The notes: a model not told the origin generated them from the letters alone. Counted from the stretch's first letter, positions 36,188 to 45,915 are shown. The stretch is DNA of 64,000 nucleotides from Algoriphagus pacificus (GCF_017254845.1 NZ_JAFKCU010000004.1:1-64000), one strand, 5' to 3'. Numbers and translations are program-made.

Positions 36188-36919
36188 TTACCCTTTTATG
36201 AAAGTAATTAAGAGATTTTGAACTGTTTCCGATTTTCCCAAGGGTTCCAAAAAGCAAACAAATACGTTGATTGCAACCGCAAAATAAGTGGCTGGATGCT
36301 TTGGCTTATTATATTTTATTGCGGCTAGAATTATCAAACCAATGATAATTGCTTGAGACACATATAGCGATGGCATAATTGGTATGTTTGGCCAGTCTTC
36401 TATCATAATACCAATGTGTAAATTCTGGATTCCTCTTCCCAAAGCGGGCATCATGATCAGGAAAACAGTGGTGATCAACCACCAGGCATGATCTTCTAGC
36501 GATTTTCGGGTCAGGATACTTTTAATTACTGCAAAGCCAAAAGCTATAATTATGACGATTTCTACAGAAGCTACTCCATAAAAAAACCAAGGTTCAAATG
36601 GTCCAAATCTATCTGGATTATCCATTGATAATTGTGCTGTATTCAAATCCCGAAACATCATGCTGAAGGCAGTTATTCCCACACCCCCGGCTAAGAACAT
36701 ACCGATAATGCCATTCGTACGGTGTTTTTCCAGCATGCCATGGGTAGCATAATAGGGCTGGATTATAAGATAGATGTACCAAATAGTTCCGGTCCAATAG
36801 TGGATATGAACTGACCAGGCATTCTCAGTAAAATCTCCCCAATAATCCCTAAAAATACCTAACTGCATTAAAACCATAGGAAGGATCATCCACTTATACA
36901 AGCTCTTGTACTTTTCCAT
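36188..36919 (-). CDS. Polytopic membrane protein of unknown function (DUF2306-like)
   Basis: A 243-residue protein with about seven hydrophobic segments and no signal peptide. Conserved-looking polar residues lie at membrane edges: HIHYWTG, EKHRTNG, EDHAWW and GRGIQNLH. The His pattern recalls small membrane proteins of the DUF2306 type that may bind heme or copper, but I cannot assign a family firmly. It is separated from its neighbours by long A+T-rich gaps and is probably transcribed alone. Confidence 0.65.
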   Translation of the reverse strand: MEKYKSLYKWMILPMVLMQLGIFRDYWGDFTENAWSVHIHYWTGTIWYIYLIIQPYYATHGMLEKHRTNGIIGMFLAGGVGITAFSMMFRDLNTAQLSMDNPDRFGPFEPWFFYGVASVEIVIIIAFGFAVIKSILTRKSLEDHAWWLITTVFLIMMPALGRGIQNLHIGIMIEDWPNIPIMPSLYVSQAIIIGLIILAAIKYNKPKHPATYFAVAINVFVCFLEPLGKSETVQNLLITFIKG

Positions 36920-37254
36920 TTTTTTATTGTTCTGTTTAAAAATAACCTATTAAAGCAATTCCGATTTAATCAGTTGGTTTAGCGCTTGGTGGTGAAAGAA
37001 AAAAATATGTAAGTATCAGTTAATTAGTTTATTAAAAACTAGGTTTTCCTGAATAAAATAAAACATAGCAAAAATCTATTCCTCCATACACAAAAATGCA
37101 TGGGTTTTAAATTATTAAAAATATTGTAATATTCAAATACAGGCTTTAACTATTTTGTTGTTAGTTATTCTGCTTGAGTCAGGATGAATTTTTTCTAAAA
37201 ATTATGCTTTTTGGACTCCTTTGAGATTTTAAAAATAGTAACCAATCAAAGCCT
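36920..37254. other. A+T-rich intergenic gap
   Basis: These 335 bases separate two minus-strand genes. I found no coding frame, RNA gene or strong hairpin. The part nearest 36920 presumably carries the promoter of the membrane-protein gene, but no clear TAnnTTTG box stands out. Confidence 0.5.
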
Positions 37255-38004
37255 TTAGCTTTTAAGCTCCTTATTCATTAACGCCAATAACTCATTGATG
37301 GAGTCTTGGATTTGAACCAGATAATTTCTGCCAGTAGTCAATACTCCATACATATCCTTGCATTCAGAAGTGAGCTCAGCATAATGTTCAATGAATAAAG
37401 CAGGGTCTACTTCCTTTACAATGACAATGTCAGGATTGTATTCAATGATAAAATCAATTTTTTTTCGCATGAGGGACCCTAATTGAAACTGATATCTTTG
37501 GTCGATAATAGCATCTAGGTTTTCATATTTTTTGTATTGGAAATCATACAGGTTTATAAGGAGCGCTTTTATTTCTGGAGAAGAAATCAATTCCAGACCA
37601 TTGCTGGAAACCAATAAATTATAAATACCTGTTTTTGGGAAAAAGCTCATTCCGCTTAGGCAGATGTCAGCAGAAACACCATTAAAATCAAATCCTTCCA
37701 ATTCATAAAGTGGTTGGCTAGGAGGTGCCAAGACTATTTTTCTGATTGTTTCGATACTTCTATTTTGCAGTTCGATGATATCCCGAACTTCAATAGAATC
37801 CTGTTTTAAGGAGGTGAGTAGGTTTTGATATACCTCTCGTGCAGTTTGATTTGATTTTCTGTTCTCGTTCCAGTTATTGATTGATAGCGCAATCAAAATC
37901 CCGATCACAACCAATACTATTTCTCCAACAGCGTATTTGAGATATCTGCTGGTTTGTCCACTTGCCAATAAGTTTTGTCGAATTTTATTAAAAAGTTTAA
38001 TCAT
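37255..38004 (-). CDS. DUF6090 family membrane-anchored protein
   Basis: A 249-residue protein with the DUF6090 hallmark N terminus: a short amphipathic lead (MIKLFNKIRQNLL), then KYAVGEIVLVVIGILIALSI (one membrane span) and NNWNENRK. The remaining 200 residues are a predicted helical periplasmic domain with charged, coiled-coil-like stretches and no catalytic motif. The family is abundant in marine Bacteroidota and uncharacterised. It stands alone between A+T-rich gaps of 335 and 281 bases. Confidence 0.88.
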   Translation of the reverse strand: MIKLFNKIRQNLLASGQTSRYLKYAVGEIVLVVIGILIALSINNWNENRKSNQTAREVYQNLLTSLKQDSIEVRDIIELQNRSIETIRKIVLAPPSQPLYELEGFDFNGVSADICLSGMSFFPKTGIYNLLVSSNGLELISSPEIKALLINLYDFQYKKYENLDAIIDQRYQFQLGSLMRKKIDFIIEYNPDIVIVKEVDPALFIEHYAELTSECKDMYGVLTTGRNYLVQIQDSINELLALMNKELKS

Positions 38005-38285
38005 TGATTATAGGTTTCGAATGTGAATGGACAACAAGTTTATATGCTCAAAAAATGCTTTATAGTCACTTTTTTTAAGTAACTAAATAAAATCTAAGTC
38101 AATTTTAAGAAGGAAGACCTTTGTAATTTTCCTATAAAATCACTTTTGTAATTAACCAGATTTCAATCTTTTCTAGTTTTCTTTTTTTCAAAAGTTGGTC
38201 TTTCTGATGATCACCTCAAAAGCAATTCTGAAAAGTAGATCAAAACTTAAGGTAAGGATTTCTCTCTAAAAAAATATAGGGTAGT

Positions 38286-38846
38286 TTAACCCAATAATCC
38301 TTCTATCACTTTCGGGAAATATTTATGCTCCAGTTCATGAACTTTGGCAGCAATGCTGTCAGGAGTATCCAGTTCGTTTAGAGCGGTATGAGCTTGAAAA
38401 ATGATTTTCCCTTCGTCGTAATTTTCATTGACTAAGTGAATGGTAATACCTGTTTCCTTTTCCCCGGCAGCTTTTACAGCTTCGTGCACAAAATGGCCAT
38501 ACATGCCTTTTCCGCCATATTTTGGCAGCAAGGCTGGATGAATATTAACCATTCTATCTGGGAAAGCTCGGGTGAGTTCGACAGGAATCTTCAAAAGAAA
38601 ACCAGCCAGAATCACGAAATCGATGTTTTCATCCTGAAGTTTTTCAAGTAAGATTCCGGCATCCATTTCCTTACGGGTAAAAGTAAAAGTTGGAACCTCA
38701 AACTTTTTCGCACGCTCCAAAACATATGCATCCGCTTTGTTGCTTGCTACAAGCGCCACCTCAGCTTTGGCTGAAGTTTGGAAATGTTCCATGATCTTTT
38801 CGGCATTACTTCCGCTTCCGGAAGCTAAAATAGCAAGGCGTTTCAA
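38286..38846 (-). CDS. purN: Phosphoribosylglycinamide formyltransferase
   Basis: A 186-residue enzyme that formylates GAR in purine synthesis. The N-terminal phosphate loop LAILASGSGSNAEKI and the catalytic block MVNIHPALLPKYGGKGMYG (Asn and His of the N-x-H motif) are present, with ITIHLVNENYDEGKII supplying the catalytic Asp. The frame starts with TTG at 38846; canonical PurN proteins begin at this position (MKRxAIxASGSGSN), so a non-ATG start is well supported. It is monocistronic by spacing and is 6 kb from purH. Confidence 0.95.
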   Translation of the reverse strand: MKRLAILASGSGSNAEKIMEHFQTSAKAEVALVASNKADAYVLERAKKFEVPTFTFTRKEMDAGILLEKLQDENIDFVILAGFLLKIPVELTRAFPDRMVNIHPALLPKYGGKGMYGHFVHEAVKAAGEKETGITIHLVNENYDEGKIIFQAHTALNELDTPDSIAAKVHELEHKYFPKVIEGLLG

Positions 38847-38962
38847 GGGCTTTTGGTTTTTTGGAATACTGCGAAATTAAAAGAAATCTCCCGCAATGGA
38901 GTGATGAGGCAATGTGTTTTTTAAATCAAAGTTTAAAGCTACCAATCCCAATCCTAAACTCC

Positions 38963-40204
38963 CTAACCTCTAATCTGCCCATTCCCTCTCACGATCCATT
39001 TGTAGCTACACAGTTCTTTCAAAGCCATCGGGCCTCGGGCATGAAGTTTTTGGGTACTGATTCCTATCTCTGCACCAAATCCGAATTGAGCTCCATCAGT
39101 AAATGCGGTGGATGCATTTTCATATACTGCAGCGGCATCTACTTCCAATAAAAAACGATCGATATGTTCCTGATTTTCTGAAACAATACATTCGGAATGT
39201 TTAGATGAATACTGGTCAATATGGTCTAGTGCTTCATCTAAGTTAGCAACTGTTTTAATCGCCATTTTCAGACTTAGAAATTCCGTTCCAAAATGTGATG
39301 GTTCTGCTTTCGAAATGGAAGTGCTAGACTTCAAAGAGGCTAATGCTTTTTCGTCTGCAAAAATTTCTACCTCTTTTTCAAGCAATGGTGTAATGAGTTC
39401 CTGAAGTTTTGGCAACCAAGACTCATGGATAATCAAGCAGTCCAAGGAATTGCAAACACTTGGTCTTCTTGTTTTAGCATTCAGAATGATCGCTTTTGCA
39501 ATTTCAAAATCCGCAGATTCATCCACATAGGTATGAACTATTCCCGCTCCAGTTTCGATTACGGGAACTTTGGAATGCTCTCTTACAAAATTGATCAGAC
39601 CCTGAGAACCACGTGGGATGATAACATCAACCAAACCAACAGCCTCAAGCAAAGCTTTGGTAGCTGCTCTGTCAGCAGGCAAAAGTTGAAAAGCTGAGGT
39701 TGGAATATTGTGGTTTTCCAAAACCTGATGGATCAAGGCCATGATGGCGCGATTTGAATGATTGGCATCCGAACCACCTTTTAATACCAAACCATTTCCG
39801 GATTTCAAGGCTAATGAAAATACATCAAATGTGACATTCGGTCTCGCCTCGTAGATGATTCCAATAACACCCAAAGGCACTGTCTTTTTCTCAATTAGAA
39901 GACCATTTTCCAAGTTTTTACTTTCCAAAATATGGTGCAAGGGACTTGGTAAAGAACTTACCTGAATGATTTCTCCCGCGATTGAATGTATACGTTCCTC
40001 CGTTAAAAGCAGCCGATCGTACATTGGATTTTCTTGATCCATTTTGTTCAGATCTTTTTGATTTTCTGCCAGTAAAAATGCAGAGTTCTCAACCGCAACA
40101 GTAGCCAGATTATGCAAGATAAAATTGACTTGCTCATTGCTAAGTGAATGCAGCTTTTTGGCTCCTTTTTTTACTCCTTCAAAAATATCTTGGTACTCAG
40201 TCAT
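38963..40204 (-). CDS. proA: Glutamate-5-semialdehyde dehydrogenase (gamma-glutamyl phosphate reductase)
   Basis: A 413-residue aldehyde-dehydrogenase-superfamily enzyme that reduces gamma-glutamyl phosphate in proline synthesis. Motifs: PLGVIGIIYEARPNVTFDVFSLALKSGN (start of the NADP fold), VIIPRGSQGLINFV, the catalytic cysteine in TRRPSVCNSLDCLI, and the C-terminal STAFTDGAQFGFGAEIGIST and ARGPMALKELCSYKW. Length is typical. Its ATG overlaps the end of proB by eight bases, so the two are translationally coupled. Confidence 0.97.
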   Translation of the reverse strand: MTEYQDIFEGVKKGAKKLHSLSNEQVNFILHNLATVAVENSAFLLAENQKDLNKMDQENPMYDRLLLTEERIHSIAGEIIQVSSLPSPLHHILESKNLENGLLIEKKTVPLGVIGIIYEARPNVTFDVFSLALKSGNGLVLKGGSDANHSNRAIMALIHQVLENHNIPTSAFQLLPADRAATKALLEAVGLVDVIIPRGSQGLINFVREHSKVPVIETGAGIVHTYVDESADFEIAKAIILNAKTRRPSVCNSLDCLIIHESWLPKLQELITPLLEKEVEIFADEKALASLKSSTSISKAEPSHFGTEFLSLKMAIKTVANLDEALDHIDQYSSKHSECIVSENQEHIDRFLLEVDAAAVYENASTAFTDGAQFGFGAEIGISTQKLHARGPMALKELCSYKWIVRGNGQIRG

Positions 40205-41279
40205 GGTCGAAAATATAGAGGTAATCGTAATGAATTAATGCTTTTTGGTTTTTTTGACCAATTTTTTCCAGTGCGACTTTACTGGAATATTCGGCTCTCC
40301 CCAAGCCTATTTTGTGGCCCTTTTCATCTTTGATCAATAAGATGTCACCTTTCACAAATTCTCCGGTAAGCTGGGTAATTCCGATCGGAAGAAGGCTTCG
40401 TATCACTTCTGAATTCAAGGATGCTTTCGCTCCTTCATTAACTGTGATTTCACCTTTGTAGTATTCGCTTCCGTGGGCTAACCATTTTTTTACTCCTTGT
40501 TTTGCTTTTTTAGGTTCAAACCAGGTGCAACGAAGCGTTTTAGCAGCGAATTGTTGTAAAACATCGTCTGATTTCCCGTTGGCGATAATTACCTGAATGC
40601 CTAAATCGGCCGATTTTTTAGCCATGGCGTATTTGGTGAGCATTCCGCCTCTCCCGAAGGAGGATTTGGAAGCAGAAATGTAATTGCTGACTTCAGGCAT
40701 ACTGGAAGCCACTTTTTCAATGAGTTTGGATTCGGGATCGGAAGGGTTTCCGGTGAAAATCCCATCCACATTGGTCAATAAAAGCAAGCTGTCAGCATTG
40801 ATCATGGCAGCTGTCAGGCTCGCCAATTCATCATTATCGGTAAACATCAATTCTGTGATCGTAACAGTATCATTTTCATTGATGATCGGAAGAATTCCTT
40901 GCGATAAAAGCGCCTGAATACAATTCTTCATGTTCAGGAAATGCTTTCTGTCCCGAAAGTCTTCTTTGGTTACAAGTATTTGAGCTACAGCTTGCCCGTT
41001 TTGCTCAAAGAAACTTTGGTATTGGTTGATCAAACGGATTTGACCTGTGGAGGCCCAGATTTGTTTTTTGATTACCGGATTGAGCTTATCAGGAAGGGGA
41101 ATTGATTTTCTGCCAAATGCCACTGCACCAGAACTCACCAAGACCACTTTTTTTCCAGCAGACAGCAGTTTTTGAATTTGGGACACCAGTTTTTCCATCC
41201 GCCCAAGATCAGGAAGCCCATTTTCTTGGGTCAAAACATTCGAACCGATTTTAATGACAAGTAATTTGCTGTCCAGCAT
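40197..41279 (-). CDS. proB: Glutamate 5-kinase with C-terminal PUA domain
   Basis: A 360-residue amino-acid kinase that phosphorylates glutamate, the first step of proline synthesis and normally the feedback-inhibited one. VIKIGSNVLT, VLVSSGAVAFGRK, PIINENDTVT and LLLTNVDGIFTGNP mark the kinase domain (about 1-255). The PUA domain follows (about 270-355, with GEITVNEGAKASL and FVKGDILLIKD). It is upstream of and overlaps proA by eight bases. Confidence 0.97.
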   Translation of the reverse strand: MLDSKLLVIKIGSNVLTQENGLPDLGRMEKLVSQIQKLLSAGKKVVLVSSGAVAFGRKSIPLPDKLNPVIKKQIWASTGQIRLINQYQSFFEQNGQAVAQILVTKEDFRDRKHFLNMKNCIQALLSQGILPIINENDTVTITELMFTDNDELASLTAAMINADSLLLLTNVDGIFTGNPSDPESKLIEKVASSMPEVSNYISASKSSFGRGGMLTKYAMAKKSADLGIQVIIANGKSDDVLQQFAAKTLRCTWFEPKKAKQGVKKWLAHGSEYYKGEITVNEGAKASLNSEVIRSLLPIGITQLTGEFVKGDILLIKDEKGHKIGLGRAEYSSKVALEKIGQKNQKALIHYDYLYIFDHD

Positions 41280-41419
41280 AGTTGGAAAATTTGGCTGAAA
41301 TTAGGAAAGATTTGGGAATCGGGGACTTTGAATGCGGAATTAGGAGGCTTTTTCTTTGCTGGATTGCAAAATATTTCGAAAGTTGAACTATTTACTTTTA
41401 ATTGTGAATGGAGTGTTTT

Positions 41420-42292
41420 CTATAAAAAGCCCATGCTAATGGTACCCACCAACATCAGTAATTTTGCCAAGCTACTCAGTTTTGTAAAATGATCTTTCCT
41501 GTCCGCCTGATAGATCAAATACATGAAATAGGTGAAAAACACTCCCAATCCTCCGAAGTAATAGAAAATTACAGGTCGGTTAAGTTTGAATGTGACAATA
41601 AAAATGGCGCAGACAAAAATCCCCGCAATGATAAAAATAACTGCTTTGGTTTTTCTGAAACCAATCACAATCGGAAGTGTCCTACAACCGTGTTTCCTAT
41701 CTCCAGGCCTATCCTCGATGTCTTTGATGATTTCCCGAATCAAGTTGAGAAAGAAAGCGAAAATGGCATAGGTCAAAATCAGTAATTCCGATTTTTGATA
41801 TAAAATAGCCACCATATAAATGGTCAGTGATGTAAGAAAGGCTACCGTCAAATTTCCAATAAAAGGTTCTCTTTTTAGCTGATTGCTATAAAACCATAGG
41901 AGAAATGCGGCAATGAAATTTACAAGTGCAATTTTTGGTGAAACCAAGATTCCTAAACCTATTCCTGTGAAGTTCAGAATTGTATGTAGGAAAATGACCA
42001 CTCTTCTTTTGATTCCCTTTCCCACTACCACTTCATGGGGACGGTTTACATAATCGATTTTGACATCGTAATAATCATTGATCATATAACCGGAAGCGGC
42101 AATGATGATGGTTGAAAGCACCATCAGATAGAGCCTGTAATCTGACAGAACAGGAAGCCCGCTATTGGATTCCCCTACCAGAAAATAAGCTGTCATGAGT
42201 TGAGCAAAGGCAACCATCAGCAGATTGATAGGTCTGCTGATCCTGAAAAGTCCGCTAAAGGAAATGGTTCGATCCACGCTCATGGTATTCAT
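41420..42292 (-). CDS. UbiA-family prenyltransferase (geranylgeranylglycerol-phosphate geranylgeranyltransferase-like)
   Basis: A 290-residue integral membrane protein with about eight to nine spans. Both aspartate-rich motifs are present: NDYYDVKID at about 72-80, followed by YVNRPHEVVVG, and DIEDRPGDRKHGCRT at about 191-205. This matches the group commonly annotated as digeranylgeranylglyceryl-phosphate synthase-like in Bacteroidota, although the true acceptor (menaquinone, heme or a lipid) cannot be decided from sequence. It is distinct from EboC in this window. It is divergent from the Tat-exported Gfo/Idh/MocA gene. Confidence 0.88.
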   Translation of the reverse strand: MNTMSVDRTISFSGLFRISRPINLLMVAFAQLMTAYFLVGESNSGLPVLSDYRLYLMVLSTIIIAASGYMINDYYDVKIDYVNRPHEVVVGKGIKRRVVIFLHTILNFTGIGLGILVSPKIALVNFIAAFLLWFYSNQLKREPFIGNLTVAFLTSLTIYMVAILYQKSELLILTYAIFAFFLNLIREIIKDIEDRPGDRKHGCRTLPIVIGFRKTKAVIFIIAGIFVCAIFIVTFKLNRPVIFYYFGGLGVFFTYFMYLIYQADRKDHFTKLSSLAKLLMLVGTISMGFL

Positions 42293-42432
42293 AACTCAAA
42301 AATAGTGTAAATCAATTCATTACTGACGGTATCTTTTAGGATAAAAGAGAAAAATCGATTCCGTAAGTTTTGCTGCCTCCAATTCGGGTTTTAGTTATAT
42401 TTTCAATTTGAAATCAATAAACCCTACATACC

Positions 42433-43803
42433 ATGAACTCAGAGTCTTCTAATTCACGAAGAGATTTTCTTGCAAAAACAGGAAGTTTAATAGCTGGCAG
42501 CATCTTTATCCATCCAGTCAGCGAAGCCCTCAATCTTTGGAACAAACCCGGTGAAAAAATGAAACTAGCGCTCGTGGGTACTGGAATCCGAGGTACAACC
42601 ATGTTTGGGCGAGATGTGATGCGGGTTTACAAGGACCAAGTGGAATTTGTCGGTCTTTGTGATATCAATGAAGGAAGGGTAAAATATGCCAAAACCTTTA
42701 TTGGGGTCGATTGCCCGACTTATACTGATTGTGATCAGATGCTGAAGGAAGTCAGGCCAGATGTATTGATTGTAACCACCATGGATAGCACACATAATCA
42801 ATTTATCATAAAAGGATTGGAAGCCGGAATCAATGTGATTACCGAAAAACCCATGACTACTGACGAAGTAAAGTGTCAGAATATATTGGATGCAGAGCGC
42901 AAATCAGGAAAGAAAGTCATCGTAACCTTCAACTACAGGTATTCTCCACACAGACAGAAAATCTATGAGATTCTAAGAGCTGGAGAAATCGGAACCATCA
43001 CTTCTGTTGATTTTCATTGGTATCTCAATACTTCTCACGGAGCTGATTATTTCAGAAGATGGCATGGATACAGAGACAAAAGCGGAACCTTATTGGTCCA
43101 CAAATCCACCCATCATTTTGATTTACTCAATTGGTGGCTAGATTCAGACCCTGTAGAGGTTTTTGCTTTCGGGGAACTGGAGTTTTATGGTAAAAACGGT
43201 CCGTATAGAGGTGAAACCTGTAGAAGCTGTACCCATAAAAATGAATGTGATTTCTACTGGGATGTCACAAAAAATGAGCATCTCAAGAATCTATATGTAG
43301 AAAATGAGCAGTACGATGGTTACCATCGAGATGGCTGTGTATTCCGTGAGGATATCAATATTTATGATAAAATGGCTGTCCAGATCAAGTACAAAAACAA
43401 AGTTCAGGTGAGTTATTCCTTGACTACCTATTCTCCATATGAGGGCTATAGAATTGCATTTAATGGTACCAAAGGTAGGGTAGAAGCTTGGGTAAAAGAA
43501 AGCCAACCTTGGAAGGTAGAGCCACAGGATGAAATTAGATTGACTAAGAATTTTGGCGAATCAGAAATTATCGTGGTTCCTCATGGAGGTGGAGGTCACG
43601 GTGGGGGAGATACCCGCTTGAAGGATAAGATTTTCAAAGATCCTTCCATGGCAGATCCTTGGAGGCAAGCTGCTGGCACAAGAGATGGAGCCATGTCTTG
43701 TTTGATTGGAATTGCAGCTCGGAACAGCATAGAAACCGGAAAACCAATTAAAATCAAAGACTTAACTGATATTCCATTAGCTGAAAGTGGAAGAGGTATC
43801 TAA
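42433..43803 (+). CDS. Tat-exported Gfo/Idh/MocA oxidoreductase with a four-Cys motif
   Basis: A 456-residue protein with a twin-arginine signal (SNSRRDFLAKTGSLIAGSIF), so it is likely folded with its cofactor before export. The Rossmann motif is LALVGTGIRG, the family lysine motif is VITEKPMTT, and the substrate domain includes YRYSPHRQKIYEIL and HKSTHHFDLLNWWL. Cysteines 263, 266, 272 and 302 form C-x2-C-x5-C plus a distant C (in CRSCTHKNEC and DGCVF), suggesting a structural metal or Fe-S site inserted in the domain. It probably acts on a sugar ring hydroxyl in the periplasm with tightly bound NAD(P). It is monocistronic, ending in a bidirectional terminator. Confidence 0.9.
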   Translation: MNSESSNSRRDFLAKTGSLIAGSIFIHPVSEALNLWNKPGEKMKLALVGTGIRGTTMFGRDVMRVYKDQVEFVGLCDINEGRVKYAKTFIGVDCPTYTDCDQMLKEVRPDVLIVTTMDSTHNQFIIKGLEAGINVITEKPMTTDEVKCQNILDAERKSGKKVIVTFNYRYSPHRQKIYEILRAGEIGTITSVDFHWYLNTSHGADYFRRWHGYRDKSGTLLVHKSTHHFDLLNWWLDSDPVEVFAFGELEFYGKNGPYRGETCRSCTHKNECDFYWDVTKNEHLKNLYVENEQYDGYHRDGCVFREDINIYDKMAVQIKYKNKVQVSYSLTTYSPYEGYRIAFNGTKGRVEAWVKESQPWKVEPQDEIRLTKNFGESEIIVVPHGGGGHGGGDTRLKDKIFKDPSMADPWRQAAGTRDGAMSCLIGIAARNSIETGKPIKIKDLTDIPLAESGRGI

Positions 43804-43805
43804 AT

Positions 43806-43839
43806 AAAAATGTCGGGACGGAAATCCCGACATTTTTTT
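43806..43839. terminator. Bidirectional terminator between convergent genes
   Basis: AAAAATGTCGGGA (43806-43818) pairs with TCCCGACATTTTT (43825-43837) around a six-base loop, with A- and T-runs on both sides. It serves the Gfo/Idh/MocA gene on the plus strand and the esterase on the minus strand. Confidence 0.93.
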
Positions 43840-43852
43840 GACTTATACTTTT

Positions 43853-44926
43853 TTATTGACCTTCATATCCTTCCTCAAACTCAAGGTAGAAATCGAAAAA
43901 TGGAAGCATTTGATTAGGGATTCTACCATCTTTCGTATAAATGTTATTGGTATGTGTTCCAATGTATTCCTCAGCAAAATGCTTGACTCCTACATTTTCC
44001 AGTCGCTGACTGAACATCTCGCATTGGATCGTAAATCGGTCTCCCGCATTTCTTCCCCAATCAAACTTGATCGCTTTTAATTTCTGGAGATTTTCAAGGT
44101 TTTCATCAATCATATGCAAGGGCATATTGGCATACCATTTTTCCAAAACCTCTTGATTGACATGGAGTTTGTCACCTTCATATTCAAAAGGAAGGTCACA
44201 ATAAAAAGGAGCTTTGTCAGGGTTTGGTGACCAAGAACGCCCAAAAGCTACCATTACTTTCCCAAAATAAGTTTTCCCTAAATCCTCCATATTGTCAATG
44301 GTGGAAATCTCTTTGAAAGTGTCACTATTCGGGCCGTATTCTCTGACGATGGTCAATGCTCCAGGACTCAAAGCATAGACTGAACTGAAAATATCCGGGT
44401 AATGCATGGCGATTTTGAGTGCGCCATAGCCACCCATGCTATGTCCAGTGATTCCTCTGCTTTCCTTTTTGGCAATGGTCCGATAATTTTTGTCTATATA
44501 TTCTACCAAGTCAAAAGCCGTAAAATCCTCCCAATTCCCGAAGTAACCAGAGTTACTGTAGAAGCTGCCATCATAAGTTGTTTTTTCATCTGGAATGACC
44601 AGAATAAAAGGCCTGATTTTATTAGTGGCAATAGAAAAATCTAAAATTTCTGTCATGAAAGAAAGCATCTTATTGTCTCCCATAAAACCATGGAGGAAGT
44701 AGATGACGGGATACCTTTGGGTAGACGATTCATAACCGGGAGGGAGGTAGACAGAAATTGCTCTATTCGGGTTTTCTCCTGCTTTGTTTTCAAGGTTTTT
44801 GGAATAGATCGTTTCAGTCACGACTTTCCCCTGCAATGTTTGGCTGGATAGTTCTAGAGAAACAGCAAAACAAAAGATGAGCAGAAAGAAACTAAAAGCA
44901 ATCTTGTTCAGATTGAAGTGTTTCAT
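43853..44926 (-). CDS. Secreted alpha/beta-hydrolase esterase (esterase D / feruloyl-esterase-like family)
   Basis: A 357-residue exported hydrolase with a signal peptide ending near SLELSSQ. The esterase family motifs are RAISVYLPPGYESS, YPVIYFLHGFMGDN (oxyanion-hole strand) and the nucleophile elbow GITGHSMGGYGALKIAMHYP with the catalytic serine in G-H-S-M-G. Downstream KAIKFDWGRNAGDRF and the terminal His-containing region may provide Asp and His. It should hydrolyse acyl esters, possibly on plant glycans. It lies 29 bases after the nitrilase gene on the same strand. Confidence 0.88.
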   Translation of the reverse strand: MKHFNLNKIAFSFFLLIFCFAVSLELSSQTLQGKVVTETIYSKNLENKAGENPNRAISVYLPPGYESSTQRYPVIYFLHGFMGDNKMLSFMTEILDFSIATNKIRPFILVIPDEKTTYDGSFYSNSGYFGNWEDFTAFDLVEYIDKNYRTIAKKESRGITGHSMGGYGALKIAMHYPDIFSSVYALSPGALTIVREYGPNSDTFKEISTIDNMEDLGKTYFGKVMVAFGRSWSPNPDKAPFYCDLPFEYEGDKLHVNQEVLEKWYANMPLHMIDENLENLQKLKAIKFDWGRNAGDRFTIQCEMFSQRLENVGVKHFAEEYIGTHTNNIYTKDGRIPNQMLPFFDFYLEFEEGYEGQ

Positions 44927-44955
44927 AGTATTTTGGGTATAGGTTATAAATTTGA

Positions 44956-45915
44956 TTAAGGTTTGTTTTCAAAGTAGGAGACACTCGATTGTCTTTCGCG
45001 GTTAACTCTCAACTGTAAGACATCGGGTCTGGAATAATGTCCAACTGGATCGAAGTTTTGGCGCTCTTCCAGCACTCGATTGAAATCCAGAGTTTCAGTC
45101 AATATTCCTTCAAAATTGGCTGCTGGTTCTAAGAGCCATTTTCCATCTGGACCAGCTATACAAGAACCTCCATCGGCTAATACATCTGGAGCGTTTTCGA
45201 GGATCATTTCTAAATGAGGAGTATTTGCCGGAAAGTCGGATTTACGCATCAAGCTCGAAACCGAAATGACAAAAGATCTACTTTCCTGAGCAATCATTCT
45301 GGTAATGTTTTCGGTGTTTCTAACTGATCCTGGCCATACTGCGACATGAAGATTTTCGCCCAATCCATACAAAGCTGTTCTTGCCAAAGGCATCCAGTTT
45401 TCCCAGCAATTCAAACCTCCGACAGTAAATTCTTTCAAGGGATGAACCTGTAGTCCATTTCCATCTCCAGGTGACCAAGTGAGTCTTTCTTCGTAAGTGG
45501 GCTGCAGTTTTCTGTGAATGGATTTGATTTCGCCAAAGGGATTAATAAATACCAAGGTGCAATAAATACTATGGCCTCCTCTGTCAATCGGTCGCTCGAT
45601 GATTCCAAGGTAAATCGCAATCTGATGGGTTTTGGCAAGCGCCTGGATTTCTTTTAAATCCCCTTTTTCGATCTGAACCGAATTTTTCACATAGTGAGCA
45701 TGAATTTCTTTTTGGATCTTATCATCCCATGCTGATCCATTTGTGATCGCAAGCCAAAAAGGATAGCCGGGCACAAGTCCTTCTCCGAAAACTATTAATT
45801 CACATCCCTGAGAAGCTGCTTCAAGAATTGAATTCTTTACCTTTTCAAGCGTTTCATACTTGTTCAGCCAGACAGGGGCGATTTGTGCCAATGCAACTTT
45901 CAGAAGGTTTTCCAT
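44956..45915 (-). CDS. Nitrilase (carbon-nitrogen hydrolase superfamily)
   Basis: A 319-residue cytoplasmic enzyme with the Glu-Lys-Cys triad: Glu45 (VFGEGLVPGYPFW), Lys136 (IHRKLQPTYEERL) and Cys170 (GGLNCWENWMP). The region after the Cys (PLARTALYGLGENLHVAVWPGS) is typical of true nitrilases rather than amidases, so conversion of an organic nitrile to acid and ammonia is the best guess. Substrate unknown. It lies 29 bases upstream of the esterase gene; the two are probably co-transcribed. The ROK kinase gene, upstream on the same strand, ends at its own terminator. Confidence 0.9.
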   Translation of the reverse strand: MENLLKVALAQIAPVWLNKYETLEKVKNSILEAASQGCELIVFGEGLVPGYPFWLAITNGSAWDDKIQKEIHAHYVKNSVQIEKGDLKEIQALAKTHQIAIYLGIIERPIDRGGHSIYCTLVFINPFGEIKSIHRKLQPTYEERLTWSPGDGNGLQVHPLKEFTVGGLNCWENWMPLARTALYGLGENLHVAVWPGSVRNTENITRMIAQESRSFVISVSSLMRKSDFPANTPHLEMILENAPDVLADGGSCIAGPDGKWLLEPAANFEGILTETLDFNRVLEERQNFDPVGHYSRPDVLQLRVNRERQSSVSYFENKP

